Shown here in pieces: positions 23,583 through 39,386 of a DNA stretch of 64,000 bases (positions are counted from its first letter, which is position 1; the number at the start of each line of letters is the position of its first letter). The DNA is from Parietaria judaica (lineage: Eukaryota > Streptophyta > Magnoliopsida > Rosales > Urticaceae). The translations under genes were made by a program, and so were the position numbers. Under the pieces are notes generated by a model. The model made no database searches and had not been told where the DNA came from. It was given only the letters and a program-made list of their open reading frames with translations. The DNA is taken from positions 28,267,056 to 28,331,055 of the forward strand of contig OX940868.1 of the NCBI GenBank assembly GCA_954871525.1, written 5' to 3'.

Positions 23583-24986
23583 TTTTTAACTTTTTTTAAT
23601 TTATATAAATTAAAATTGAGATATGTTATTCAATATAATGGAACATCTTTTTTTCTTAAGAATGAAATAAATAATTATTTTATTAGAACACATAAAATAT
23701 TAGATTCCAACTTAAGACATAGGAAGCTCCGAAATTCTGGAATACCTCACTGTAAAAATTTGATAAAAGGTTATTATCAAGATGATTTATCTCTATCTAC
23801 GTTAGTACCACAAAAACGTAAAATATAGTAAGTCAACACTTTATAGTTCAAAATAAACATTTAAACAAACATAATTTATATCAAAAAAACCAATTACTTA
23901 ACTTTGAAAAACAAATAAAAAATGTTAAAAAAAAATATATAGATACAATCTTTTATCATATAATTTTATTAAATATAAGGATAAGACAGATTATTATAGT
24001 TTTGGATTACCCTTACAAGTAAATCATAACCACTATTTTTTTTATAGTTATAACAAATATAAACGAAAAGTTTTTAACAGGCCGGTAGATATTCCAATCA
24101 ATAATTATCTAGTAGAAAAAAATATTCTAGATATAAAGAGAAATTTTGATAAAAAATATTTGGATTGGCTATTTCTCAGTTTTCATTTTAGGAAGAACAC
24201 CAATATTCGGGCTTGGAACAGTATGGATACTGACAATGACAATACTAAATATACTAAGATTAGGCCTAATAATTATAAAATAATTAATAAAATAGACAAG
24301 AAAAATATTTTTTCTCTCACGGTTGATCAAAATCAAGAAATAAACCAATCCAATAAAATAAAGCTTTTTGATTGGATGAGAATGAATGGAAAAATACTAA
24401 GCTGTCCCATATCAAATTTGGAACTTTGGTTTTTCCCAGAATTTTTGATACTTTATAATTCGTATAAAATTAAGTCACGGGCATACCAATCAAATTTATT
24501 TTTAGATGTAAAGGAAACCCCCATTGAAAATAAAAACAACACTGTAAAAAAATAAAAAAAATTCTATCAATTTTTTCAAATCAAATAAAATTTCGTGAAT
24601 TAGAAGAAACAAAATCAAAGACAAAAAACGGCGCAATACAAACAAATTTTGAATCAATTCTCTTAACCCAAGAAAAAGATAGTCAAGAAAATTATGCTGC
24701 ACCAAAGAAAAAATAAAATAAAAAACAATACACTAAGAACATAAATCTAGATGCGGAGTTTGATTTTTTAGTAAAAACATTTATGCTTTTTCAATTGAAA
24801 TGGAATGATTTTTTAAATAAAAAAAAAACAATGAATAACATTAAAGTATATTGGCTCTTGCTTAGAGTTATAAACCCCAAAGAAGTTACTGTAGCTTCTA
24901 TTGAAAGGAGAGTACTGAATTTGGATATTTTAATAATTAATAAAAATTTATCTCTTACAGAATTGCTTAAACAAGGAATATTACTT
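23583..24986 (+). pseudogene. ycf1: Nuclear copy of plastid ycf1 (3' part), degraded
   Basis: In-order fragments of the C-terminal half of plastid Ycf1/Tic214 can be read. About 23585-23828 contains NEINNYFIRTHKI. About 23990-24555 contains PLQVNHNHYF and SNLELWFFPEFLILY. 24783-24989 contains NNIKVYWLLLRVINPKEV and ends LTELLKQGILL. Frameshifts, A-run expansions and stops separate them, and the gene's start and last part are missing. In plastids ycf1 encodes a component of the inner-envelope protein translocon. Here it is a NUPT of about 1.4 kb with no expected function. Identification rests on remembered Ycf1 motifs; it could also have come via mitochondrial DNA. Confidence 0.88.
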
Positions 24987-25075
24987 TAAGCTAGACATAC
25001 GCATACGTCTACTACAATATAAGTGTTAAGTGTTAGAACAATTAAGTTTCGGAACTTAGTCATACATAACATTGA

Positions 25076-25840
25076 TAGAGATACACATGTCCTTCCTTCG
25101 ACAGACTGTAAATATATATGGACATGAAATAATTGTTAAGAGGCTACCTAATATAAGAGAAGAACTGTACAAAAGAAGAGAAAATTCAAGTCGAATTATG
25201 CCTTGACAACATAAACCGCAAAAACTTGAAGAAAAAGTTCTCCCAAAATGAATAGTCGATTTAGCAAGTCTTTTATTCAGGTCAACATAAGTATGTGCTT
25301 ACTATGACAAAATTACAACTTTATTCAATGAGCATTATTTCCACTAACTTTCCTCTCAATTTCATCCAGAACACACTGTTCAGTTTTGGACCAGAGTTGG
25401 GCAAAATTTCGAGGTCTAGTCCACCAATTCATCATGATATACAAGATTATTCAGAGTCTCTCTTCTAATATTATCAAAGATTTGTTATTTTATTTTTTTG
25501 TTAACATTAATCATTTTAGGGACGTGTATTTTGGAGTTATGAATCTTTGACTGCCTCTTATTCCTTGTAATAGTAGATTAGGTACTTTAATTGAAAAAAA
25601 AAACACTTTAGCTAGGAAAAACCCCAATAACAATCTATAGACAAAGACTTGTAGTTAATTAATTTTTTTAATGTAGTTTCTCAATCTTCCCCAAATCTCT
25701 GGTTATTATTAAGCAAAAATCTAGTGCATATTTTCCAAGAATCTACCATATGTGATTTGTATACATGTATAAATTACATATATATTTATATATGTGTATT
25801 TAAATAGAGAAGCTACTCAAGTTTCACAACATCACTAAAA
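25076..25840. promoter_or_regulatory. Upstream region of the second ankyrin gene
   Basis: AT-rich and non-coding. TATATTTATA at 25781-25790 and TATTTAAATA at 25797-25806 are TATA-like; the first lies about 50 bp before the ATG at 25841. No other element was recognised. Confidence 0.4.
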
Positions 25841-28228
25841 ATGGATCCAAGGATTTTGGACGCAATTAACACAAACAACTTAGCCACATTCCTCGATCTA
25901 ATCGCGGAAAACGAAGGCGTTCTCGAGCACAAGGCAGACGATTGCTTCAACACCGCCTTGCACATTGCTGCGAAGCTCGGACACGCCGACATAGCGGAGC
26001 GAATCGTGATGGTCTGCCCCGAAATGGTCGCCGCTGAGAACAAAGACGGTGATACCCCTCTTCACGAGGCATGTCGGGGATCGAACTCCGACGTTGTGAA
26101 GCTCCTTCTCGCGGCTGGTTCCCCGGCTGCTTTCAAGCTCAACGGCAATAGGGAAAGCGCGCTCTTCATGGCGTGCAGCTCTGGCCACCTCGATGCTGTG
26201 AATCTCCTCCTCAAGCTGCCTGGAATTCTCGATTCCGACGAGCTGGGTCAAGATCAGAAGACGTGTTGTATCCATGAAGCTTCGTCGAGAGGACACACAG
26301 GTCTCTATTGGGTTGCTCTTTCTATCTCTTGGATTTTTGAAACCGGAATGACGAGTCGTGTTTTGAGTTATTTTTAGTCTCAGTCCCACGTTTCCCTGTT
26401 TTTATAAATTCGGTACGGGTTCTTCAAAAACTAGTTTATTGTACTTACTAGTATCCCGCCGGACTGATGAAAAACTAGTAGTCATCGGTCTTCAACCAGG
26501 GATAAAAAAAAAACGGTTTTAAATCGGTAAAAAGTAAATGCTGCCCCAAAACCGTTTTTTACAGGTTTTCAAAAATACAATTAAAAAAATGTTATAAAGT
26601 GGTTTTGGTCTGGTCCCGGTTTGCATAACTTCTAGTTTCCCTCTTTTTATCTTATAATTCCGGTTACTAAAATGGGAAACTGGTTTGAAAGTCTCACCTC
26701 ACCTGTAGGACTTGTACTATTTTATTGATATACATAGAGAAGCTGAACCTCAAGGGTGTTGAACGTAGATGTTGTCAGGGAGTTACTAAACGCGAGCCCG
26801 TCTTTGGCGCAAAAGGTCGACGAGAGAGGGTACACGGCGCTGCACTATGCCGCATCTGGAGGCCACAGGGAGATAGCGTGGACGCTGCTGAGGCGCGACC
26901 CCAATTTGGCGCTGCACTACAACTATAACGGCTACACACCGCTGCATCTGGGTGCGGTGCAAGGCGGAGTGTCGGTGCTTGAGGAGTTCACGCGCACGGC
27001 CCCTGCCGCCTTTCACTACCTCACCAAAGAGGAAGAGTCGGTCTTCCACCTGGCTGTCAGGTACGGCCATTTCGAGGCCTTCGTCTTCTTGCTGCACTTC
27101 TGCAGTGGCACTAATCTCCTTCACTGCCAAGACCGCTACGGCAACACCGTCTTGCATCTTGCGGTCTCTCGTCGCCGGTTTCAGGTACTCATATTATCAC
27201 ATATAGATATATTTTCAACAATTTGAATTTTTAACAATTTGAATTTTTTTCTTCTTATTATTATTATAGATTGGGGAGTTCTTGATCAGCAAAACAAAAG
27301 TGGAGATGAACACTCGGAACAGCAACGGCCAAACGGCCCTTGACGTGCTAGACCAAACCAAAGGAAGGACCGGCGAAACTCGGCATATGGAAAACTTGTT
27401 AATGAGAGCCGGTGGAGAAAGAACCATGGAAGCCTCAACTTTTTCCCCTGAGGCGCTATCTTCGAGGCTAAGCTACGTGTTCGAATCTGACACGTCAGCC
27501 ACCGAAAACGCGCAATCACCTCCGATCACGGGGAAGCCGATCCAGCTTCGAGACAAGATCGCCGACGAGATTTACATAAATCTTCGACGACAGACGAAAC
27601 CACGCTCCACGCCTGCCCCCACAGACTCACTCCGTGCGCGGAGGAGAGGGAATACCACTCAATGCGAGGCGGTACAGAACGCAAGGAACACGATCATCCT
27701 CGTCGCGATTCTGATCGCGACAGTGACGTTCACGGCGGGCACGAGCCCCCCTGGCGGGGTCCACCAGGAGGGGCCGATGAAGGGGAAGGCGACAGCGGGG
27801 AGGACGACGGAGTTCAAGGTGTTCATGATCGCCAACGACGCGGCTCTCTTCGTGTCGCTGTCGATCGTCGTTGTCCTCGTCAGCATCATCCCATTCCGGC
27901 GCAGGGGCAGATGAGGCTGCTGGCAGTGGCACACAAAGCTATGTGGGTGGCAGTGGCGTGCATGGCGACGGGGTTCGTGGCGGCCACGCGGGTGGTGGTG
28001 CCACGCGGTGGGGGCGGGGGGGACGTGGTGGCGGCGCTGCTGGCGGTGAGCTGCGCGACGCTGGGGACGGTGTTCGTGGGGCTGACGGTGCTGCTGGTGG
28101 AGCACTGGCTGAGGAAGTGGAAGTGGCAGAGGCTGATGAGGAAGTGGGGCCTACTTGACGGCGACGACACGGAGAGTTTAAACTCCGATGTGGAGAGCTC
28201 GTACCGACAGGGATATCACTCTTATTGA
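25841..28228 (+). CDS. Second ankyrin/PGG-domain membrane protein, frameshifted near its end
   Basis: Exons are 25841-26300, 26769-27184 and 27270-27914 or beyond. The intron 1 acceptor GTAG|AT at 26768 restores the motif RGHTDVVRELL. Start, ankyrin repeats ([42 protein letters not shown]) and intron positions match the gene at 19057-21191. The PGG motif is near residue 453, after the first membrane helix. The frame stops at TGA 27912-27914, giving 506 aa, just after the second helix (ending IIPFRR). The paralogue's GCG codon reads as GG here, one base short at about 27905-27908. The next frame is open from there to 28228 and encodes two more helices and the conserved tail [10 protein letters not shown]. 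It is either a very recent loss of function or a base error in a GC-rich run. Confidence 0.85.
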
Positions 28229-31200
28229 ACAATAATGTTGTCGTTTATTCAGAAGTTCTGAATGTTAATTACTTGGTCAGAAACTTATATGATAAAAGTT
28301 TATTCTCTTCACTTACACTTTAACGTGAAGCTGTAAAATATATTATGTGTTTGATTACATTATCCTATTCCTAGTCTACACATCATCAAAAAATAATCAC
28401 CGGAAAAGTATCTAAACTTTTCAATTGAGGTGGAAAAGTATTCAAATCAATACATTTGAAGTGACACATTTTCCCGTCTATTATTTCTTTCTTTTTATGT
28501 TCAAATGCGATGAACGTGCTAGACAGCAGGAAGAACACATAAATGTGTATTTAAGGTATGAATCAATAGTAAAACGCTAAAAAAATTGACCAAACGTTCG
28601 TAAATTTGTTTGGATGGAAATACGTATCTCCTTATATTTGTTAACTGGATACTTTTATTTATCACTATTTTTTTATTTATTTTTGATGCATGCCACTTTA
28701 CTTGGTCAAATGTTGAGTACTTTTATCGTGATTGTCTCTTAAAAAAAGTAAATTATGAATTGGCTAACTAGAACTCTATGATATACAAAAATGTCCTTGA
28801 GAAGAACACCTATCCTAAATATTCAATTATACAATCTTTCAAAAAAAATAAAAAATCAATTATATTGAATGGCGGAAGTAGGTTACGAGTCTCGATTGCT
28901 TGCCGGTACATCTTTGTAGCATATTAAGCATAATTAAAAATGGCCTTTTTCCACATCACTCACCTTCACATTATTACTATAAAAATCCGTACTCACATAT
29001 TGAAGTGAAATAAATGTTACAATTTGAGGGTTTTTATTTATTTATTTATCTGCAGCAAATCACAATTTGGACTTAGATATTAATGTAAAGTCAATATTTT
29101 TCCTGCAATATTCCCTTTGTATTATTAATTATAGGCATAGCGTGTTTAGATCATTATATTTGTGGTGTCAATACTCCTTTAGATTGGAACGTTGAAGGAC
29201 TTGAGAAGTTTGTTTTGGTCGTTAGTTGTGCATATCTAGAATGGAAATAAATAATGAAAAATCTGCACAGTGAAGCATACAGATATGATTCATAAAAGGA
29301 CAGCCCATCAATTCTGAAATAAAATAATTAATGCATAGGAAGATGATCATATGATAGTGAAACTGTGAAAGGAAAATGTGGACCGAGTCTTAATCAAGCT
29401 TTATATACAAAGAACAAATCAACAGAGAGGATTGCTATAAGACTAAGTTCATGAAGTTTTCTTGATTTAGATGATTCCTGGGATGTACAAATATTTTTTA
29501 GTCAATTTTAATTATAATTATTAAGCATCTAATCTTATTATGATTAAGTTTTCAATGGGGTCGACTGAAGTTACAACTCAATCTAATCGAATTTTATTAA
29601 ATTTTAAAAAATTGACCCAATACATCTTGATTCTTGATCCGAGAAAACTTTAAGTTGGATTGTGTCAATACACTAAATGAAATATATATTATATATAGAG
29701 AGAGCTCTAATATTTTTAACGTGTATGTTTGTAAGACTTAATATAACCTTAAAAAATTTATTAAAAAAAAAAACATAAACTAAAAGTATAATTTTAAACA
29801 TCCAATACAAAAATTAACTATGGGACTCTAGGTTGACTAATCTTTATTATTATTTTTTACATATAAATAAAAATTAATTAGAATAATTAGTATTTATTTT
29901 TTATTTGGTTGGGTTGGGCTAGCTACCCCGACACAAACGTACTATTTGGTTCAATTTCAACCCAACTATTTTATTGGATTGACTTCTTGAATTAGATTGA
30001 TTCAATTGTTATTTATTATTGTTACCGTCGCTAATCTATTCATATAGTTACACAAAAACGAACAGAGCCCATCCCATTAAAAAAAATATATTAAAACTAA
30101 TATGAAATAATTCAGATGTTGAAAACTTGAAATTCATGTTCATTATCTTTAGAAGTGGAAATTTACAATAACTAATTCTAACTAACCTACAGAATCTAAT
30201 AAAGCTTATTATTAAATAATGATCACGCTGATTATAAAGTAATTAAGTTGTAGTCAACTATTTTAGTGCCTTAATCAATCCAAGAGCGGTGTACAAAAAA
30301 ACCAAAAAACTGAATTGTGGGACCAAAAATCTTATTATCGAAGAGTCTAAAGACCGAATAATAGTGATCTGGTCCATAAAATAAGGTCTTCGGTCCATTT
30401 GGACCGCATTGGGTCTTCGGTATTCAGTTTCAATACTGAGAACCGGTACCGAAGCTCCATTTGTACCGAGGACCTTATTTAATTATTAATTTTTATTTTA
30501 TAATAAATTCATATAAAAATAAGATAACGTTCATATTAAATTAGTTTAATTTATTTCATGTTTTGTTTATGGTTGTTTGGAATTTAATGTTCGTAAATTT
30601 GGTTATTCAACATCATTAATAAAATTTAAGCAATCTTTTATTACAAATAGTTATTTTCTCGTAAGCAAGAAATATGTTAAAATTAAAAAGTACTATTGAT
30701 GAAGATAATGTTTACAATTTATATTTTTATTATAACGGAGAGTCTAATTAGGTCCAAAACCGAATTTAAGTCCGAATTTTGGTTCTAAATAAAATTTTCG
30801 ATATAAACAGTTCTAGGTTCAACTTACCGAATTTGTTGATAAATCGCTTGCCTTTTTTACGGATTTATCGTTTTCTTGCCGATCAATCGATGGAAAACTA
30901 ATAAACATTGTATATTATTGTTACCAATACTTATCGAGGATTATCGATAGATTATCGACACTTATTGAGGATTATCGATGAAAAATCCTAAAATATTTTT
31001 AAGAATATATTTACTAAGTTTATAATGTTAATAAAACATTAAAATGCCAAAAATAATATCATTGTAAATACTCGAATAAAATCATCGAAAAATACAAAAT
31101 TTCCTTAAAAGTACCATATTTTTGTTATTTTTTAAGATGTTTGCCAATTTTTGACAAAAATCAAGGAAAAATACTAGCATGGCCGTCTTGCCGGTAACTA

Positions 31201-33290
31201 CCGGCAAGATAGATAATCGTGGAAAAGTCGAACAACTTCTAGCAGTAAAAGATAGGGTCTTCGGTTTTCAATTTCAAAAAACAAAATAATAGGGTCCAAG
31301 TCTTTTCAAGTGTAAAACGAATACCCTATTATACATAGTCCAGGCACAATTATTGACATTGTGGCTTTATTTCGGATTTAAGGTTTGTTCTTCTATATTC
31401 TTCTCATATTTCATCATTCATTTTATAGGTGCTACAATTATATGCATGTAACATAACTAATGACTTTTCACATTACCTCGCTTATTCTTAAATATGGGAA
31501 AAATAAGTCTAATCCTCTTTGGATTAAACTCACAGTGCAGATATTTCCTATCTTATTAATTAATTATGCTTAGGCTCAAAACACCTTTTTACAATGCTTA
31601 GGCTTAAAATACCTTAATTTTCACTTATTTCTTATCTCTGCCGAAGTCCGGTGAGTAACTGTGTTAATTAGTTGAGATTGAATTGTGGTTTACTCTCGGT
31701 GTTTCCTGATCGCAGTTAGCTCTCAAGTCTCAATTATATCATGGCTTCATTCTCTCTCTTCATTCTCTCTCCGTCGGGGTTTCTATTCTCAATGTGTTTT
31801 CTTTTCGGTATCAAATTACAAGTGCAAGTAGTTATCATATAAACATACTTTTGTAATAGTTATTACATGTCAAAAAAAAATATTGAAAAGTTAGTGAGTT
31901 AACTTTATTCTTGCGAGATTGTAAGTTATAAAAATGTTTTAAAAAATATCTTTACTGATTTTATATTTTGTATCATTTTAATAGTTAACTCCAGTCTCTC
32001 TCTCTATATATATGGTATAATAACTCTAATAATAGGTAATGAATAATTTTTTAAATTAATTTAAACATTGTACGAAGTGTATATATTCACTTGTTTCTTC
32101 CAAATAATCTTTTTGACGTACTGTATCTCAAAGATATAAATAATGCCTTCTTTCTTTCACAATTTTAAAGATTATTTTTCACGTACTTTTGCATACGCTT
32201 GCTCATTTTTTTTATTATCATCTGTATATATGATTTTTCTAAAGTAACAATTGTGGAACCTTTTTTTTTTAAAGCCAAAGATTGAGCTCTGAAATCTCGC
32301 TAAGCGAACTCGAATCTCAACTAAGTTGGCACTTAAAGAACACAAAGTAAGAATCGGGGTTCGAGATAATATAAATGAAAATACCAAAATTTACAATATT
32401 GCTCTTTTTATTATAATTTAGCATATCTAAGTAATAAAATTGTTAAATATTTTAAACTAAATTTATCAACATATTTTTATCATTTATGATAAATTATTGA
32501 GTAAGACACGATAAAATTAATTGTTTTTTAAAAAAATCGTATTTATAATCGATAATTGATTGACACCGCGCTTCGCGGTGCCGTTCGCGGTGCCGTCCAC
32601 TAATTAATATAGTCGTGCATCACAAATAATTCTTAAAAACTTATTTGCTCTAGAGATCCCTAAGCCTTGGCCACGGTCGGAAATTGCCATGTGGAGGCGT
32701 TATGCAATAAAAGAAAGGAAGAATATATATACACTTTTTATATAAAAAATGAAATATTTTTGCTGCAAATATCTTTGTTTTTAATTATCATTTTTTATTC
32801 AAATGTATGATAAGTATTAGATACAAGGGCATACGTCGTTTACATGTCAGTCTCGTTCTCTTTTTTCTTTTTTATTTCCTTCCATATATTTGCTCAAGCT
32901 GTATTTGCGGCATAAGTACCTTATAGTATGTCAAAAATCTGCAGCATATTAACAATTCTCCAACATTCGTTTTTTTTTTTTTTTTTTTTTGGTATAACTA
33001 GTTTATTGAGGTTCTTTAATAAGAAAGAAATGGTATTCTCAGTTTCGATAAAACTAATTACTGTATCAGAACTTGTCATGTTCCAAAGTGAACAAGAAGA
33101 GATAAAGAACTAACAAGATTGAAAGAAACATAACATTATAATTAACAAACAAATGTATATTTCTAATAAAACAAGACATGATAAAATGTCCACTAGTAAT
33201 AAATCTAGCCCATCAAAACACCAACAACAAAAACATAAACCAAATTCAACAAATCCAACACAAAACCAATTAACCTAACAATCATACTAA
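28229..33290. other. Gene-free stretch with decayed small transposons
   Basis: No gene is supported in about 5 kb. Around 28388-28738 the two ends are inverted and similar (ATAATCACCGGAAAAGTA against ACAATCACGATAAAAGTA), which suggests a decayed MITE, but no target duplication was fixed. About 30285-31345 has 'cggtccattt/gggtcttcgg' phrases at both ends around AT-rich sequence with ATTATCGAT repeats and a small palindrome (CTTGCCGGTAACTACCGGCAAG, near 31188), probably nested small transposons. A 17-base HCGCGGTGCCG-type duplication sits near 32570-32598. The rest is AT-rich with nothing recognised. Confidence 0.5.
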
Positions 33291-33915
33291 TTAAGACACT
33301 AATGCAACAAAAGCAGCCAGAGCCGCGACGAGCCAGGTGGCACCAGAGAGAGCGGCCGACCCAGAGCTCGGTCCAGGCAGAGGCGAGCCGTCCGGCGGCA
33401 GCGTATACGGCGGCCGAGGCGACATGACATCGACAATCATGCGCTGGCCGCGCTTGCAGTGGCTCGTATCGCCGCTGATGAAGTAGAACAGCCCGGGCCT
33501 GTCCAGCACCACCGTCGTGTTCCCGTCGTTGAAAGCGACAATCGGACTCAACACCTCGCAGTGGTGGTACCCCCACTTCTCCACCATAAGCACCGAGTCC
33601 TCGTTGTACTGGAACACTGCAAAACAAAAATAAAAAAATTACATAAAGACCAGTCTTATTCACAAAAATTATACGTTATAAAAGGATCTCGTGATTAAGG
33701 GCCTGCTAGGGTTCGTAGGGAAAATGCTTACGCAGAGAATCTCCGATGCGGAAGCGGTTGGAGGCGGCCCAGAGGTTGTAGAAGGTGGCGTTGGTGGCGG
33801 GGGGCACGAGCCACCCGGCAGCGCCGCCGACTTGGAATTGCTTGGCGGGTCTGGCTGCGCTGAGGGTGGAGAGCATGGCGAGGAAGAAGACGATGCAGAA
33901 GAGCTTTGAAGCCAT
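33291..33915 (-). CDS. Early nodulin-like protein (phytocyanin fold, GPI-anchored), 169 aa
   Basis: Two exons: 33732-33915 and 33291-33616, with a GT-AG intron in phase 1. Residues 1-21 are a signal peptide. The phytocyanin domain spans about 26-128 and has the two structural cysteines Cys81 and Cys115. The C-terminal tail is Pro/Ser-rich (PLPGPSSGSAAL) and ends in a hydrophobic segment, typical of a GPI-anchor signal. In blue copper phytocyanins the metal is held by His, Cys, His and Met/Gln. Here the Cys position is Ser109 and the first His is absent (sequence EDSVLMV), while His114 and Gln119 remain. Loss of two ligands marks the early nodulin-like class, which does not bind copper. These proteins act at the cell surface in pollen-tube reception and transport processes. 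The exact paralogue cannot be named. Confidence 0.9.
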
Positions 33916-34638
33916 TGTTGTTGCTTTGGGTCTGACGATGATCTGTTCGTGAGGAGAATGGAGCGAATATATAGTGATTGATTGGGGAGTTGGTTTGATC
34001 ATCATGGAGTGGCTTTCGGGTACGTGGGTGGGCGTGTAGTTTTTGGCGGTTTTTCTCTTGACTCTTTAAGAGGAGTGAGAAAGTGTTGTTAACTTGACAT
34101 TATTTATCCGATAATTCTGGAATTATATTTTGATGGATTTGGATTTTGCACCCTCTATTTTCACTTGCGTGCTCGTTTGGAGGACTTTATGGGGTCGGTT
34201 CGCCAAAAATAGAGCTAGAGAAGGATATGAAAACAAATTCTAAAACTACTAATCAGGGGGCAATTTGAAATTATAGAAAACGTTGAGTTTGATTGTTGTC
34301 GATTTTGGGAAGAGGGTATACTATGATAAGACTCAAAGTAGAGGGTTATAAAAGCAAAATTCCTTTTAGAATCAAATAAGAGTTTTCTAATTGCTTGAAC
34401 GTGTCCAATTGGGTATTAATCTATGTGAACGCTCAATGAGATCAAAACTCTGGGATTTAAACAAAGCAATTTACAACATTATCAATAAATAATAATACTC
34501 AAAAATGAAAATTTTGAAGCTAGAATCTAAACCGTGCCCGTTGTTGTCCCCGACCCAGAACTGCAATTTACTGTATGGGCAATGCATTTTTCAAGACCGG
34601 AGATGACAAGTCGCCAACTAATTTGGTCACACGCTGCT
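33916..34638. other. Intergenic between the early nodulin-like gene and FTSHI2
   Basis: Contains the promoter of the minus-strand early nodulin-like gene and the 3' flank of FTSHI2. Nothing else was recognised. Confidence 0.5.
33967..33974 (-). promoter_or_regulatory. TATA box of the early nodulin-like gene
   Basis: TATATATT on the minus strand, about 50 bp before the ATG at 33915. Confidence 0.55.
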
Positions 34639-38202
<3,564 letters not shown>

Positions 38203-39221
38203 TGAAGCTTGCTGCTGCTGAGGATTGAAGGTCGGATTTCTTCTATGCTACATTGGGTAGGTGAGATATGGAGATGCGAAGAAGATGACTGGTGAATCAG
38301 ATGAGGTTCTTGTTCTCCTCCATTGTTGTTCTTCCGATCTCTGCTCTGCGAAATCCTCGTACTACCTACCTACTCAGTCTTTGAGAGCGGCGACGATGAG
38401 GAACTTGATCTTGTTCAAAACGACATGACGTATTTACCATTGGGAAGTCCAAAATGATGTCGTTTGTGGAAGAAATGAACTACGTGTCGTTATTTTTCAA
38501 ATGTTTGTTGTCGTACATTAATTTTGAATAAGCTGTAGTTTTCTTCTTATATTCCAAAGACTTGTGACGTTTTGATCTTAAAATTCATGCGCCAACATTC
38601 AACAACATGTAACTTTGATAAGGCCTTGATTTCATTCTTGCTACTTGAAACTCAAACGACAACATTTAATGTCGTTTACATCTTCGTATAAATTACCTTT
38701 TGTTTGGGGAGAGACCGAGAAAGAGAGTTACGCGCGCCACTCGCATAAAATATTGTCGATCAAATATTACAAAGCGTAAAGTTGTAGAGCCTAATTCATT
38801 AGAAACGCTACCAAGATCCAAAGTAGAGTTATCAAGCTAATTTTATTTTGAATCAATTAGTGGGAGTATTATAACATCGATCGGATCGATTATAGTGAGC
38901 ATGATTCCCAAGCGGTTAATGAACATACCTCACACTCTGACATCAAACTATAACATTTCTCAGCGCCTTTATTCATTTTTCGTTTCGCTTTTCATATGAG
39001 ATTAGAGCATTATCCTAACGCAATGAACCAAACACTGTTATTGTTTTCTTGAATGCCATGAACTGACACTGACACGTCCTAATTTTCAACTCAAGGATGG
39101 AAGGAGACTCTGTTCTTAGTTAGCCAAAGGGAATATTATAATTCAAAAAGAAACTTTATCACATATGATATCAAGAACTCAACAAAAAGACCGCATACAT
39201 ATAGTTGGATATTACCTACTC

Positions 39222-39261
<40 letters not shown>

Positions 39262-39386
39262 TGCGATACCATAATCATCTAAGCAACTAAAATAGGAGAA
39301 GAGAAGAAAAACACAGGAGCACATACTAATATTACGATTATAATTAATATTATTAGGAGCGTTCTACATATATTTATGATATGTGA
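38203..39386. promoter_or_regulatory. FTSHI2 upstream region
   Basis: The heptamer TGTCGTT or its complement AACGACA occurs five times in 258 bp: 38419, 38458, 38485, 38655 and 38670. This is far above chance for a 7-mer. An (AT)n microsatellite lies at about 39228-39256. No gene is seen. Confidence 0.5.
39228..39256. repeat. (AT)n microsatellite
   Basis: About 14 uninterrupted TA/AT units. A similar, shorter run lies at about 40187-40204, inside the intron of the CASP-like gene. Confidence 0.9.

Larger units (their letters stand above)
22575..25075. repeat. Tandem repeat of ~350 bp, three units, third split by plastid DNA
   Basis: Landmark phrases recur in order: GAAACAA...TTATGTAC near 22600, 23000 and 23355; GATTTTAACRCGAG at 22746, 23081 and 23423; GCGGTAATATTACCC; and AATATAAGTG/AATATATTTG. 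Unit 1 has an extra ~65 bp that resembles a SINE head (about 22669-22735). Unit 3 breaks off near 23580 and resumes near 24987 with the AAGCTAGA...CGTCTAC block, so the ycf1-like DNA inserted into a repeat that already existed. Just upstream, 22249 has CAGTGACGGAACTAGG, similar to an hAT end, but no partner end was found. Confidence 0.75.

Noticed and set aside
23580..24989. Reading the ycf1-like frames as a functional nuclear gene
   Set aside because: The frames are broken by shifts and stops, both ends of the gene are missing, and it sits inside a tandem repeat.
26263..26754. Alternative intron 1 of the second ankyrin gene (donor at 26263, acceptor at 26754)
   Set aside because: Frame works, but it would delete a conserved ankyrin segment. 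Donor 26301 with acceptor 26768 keeps the ankyrin motif and matches the paralogue's phase.
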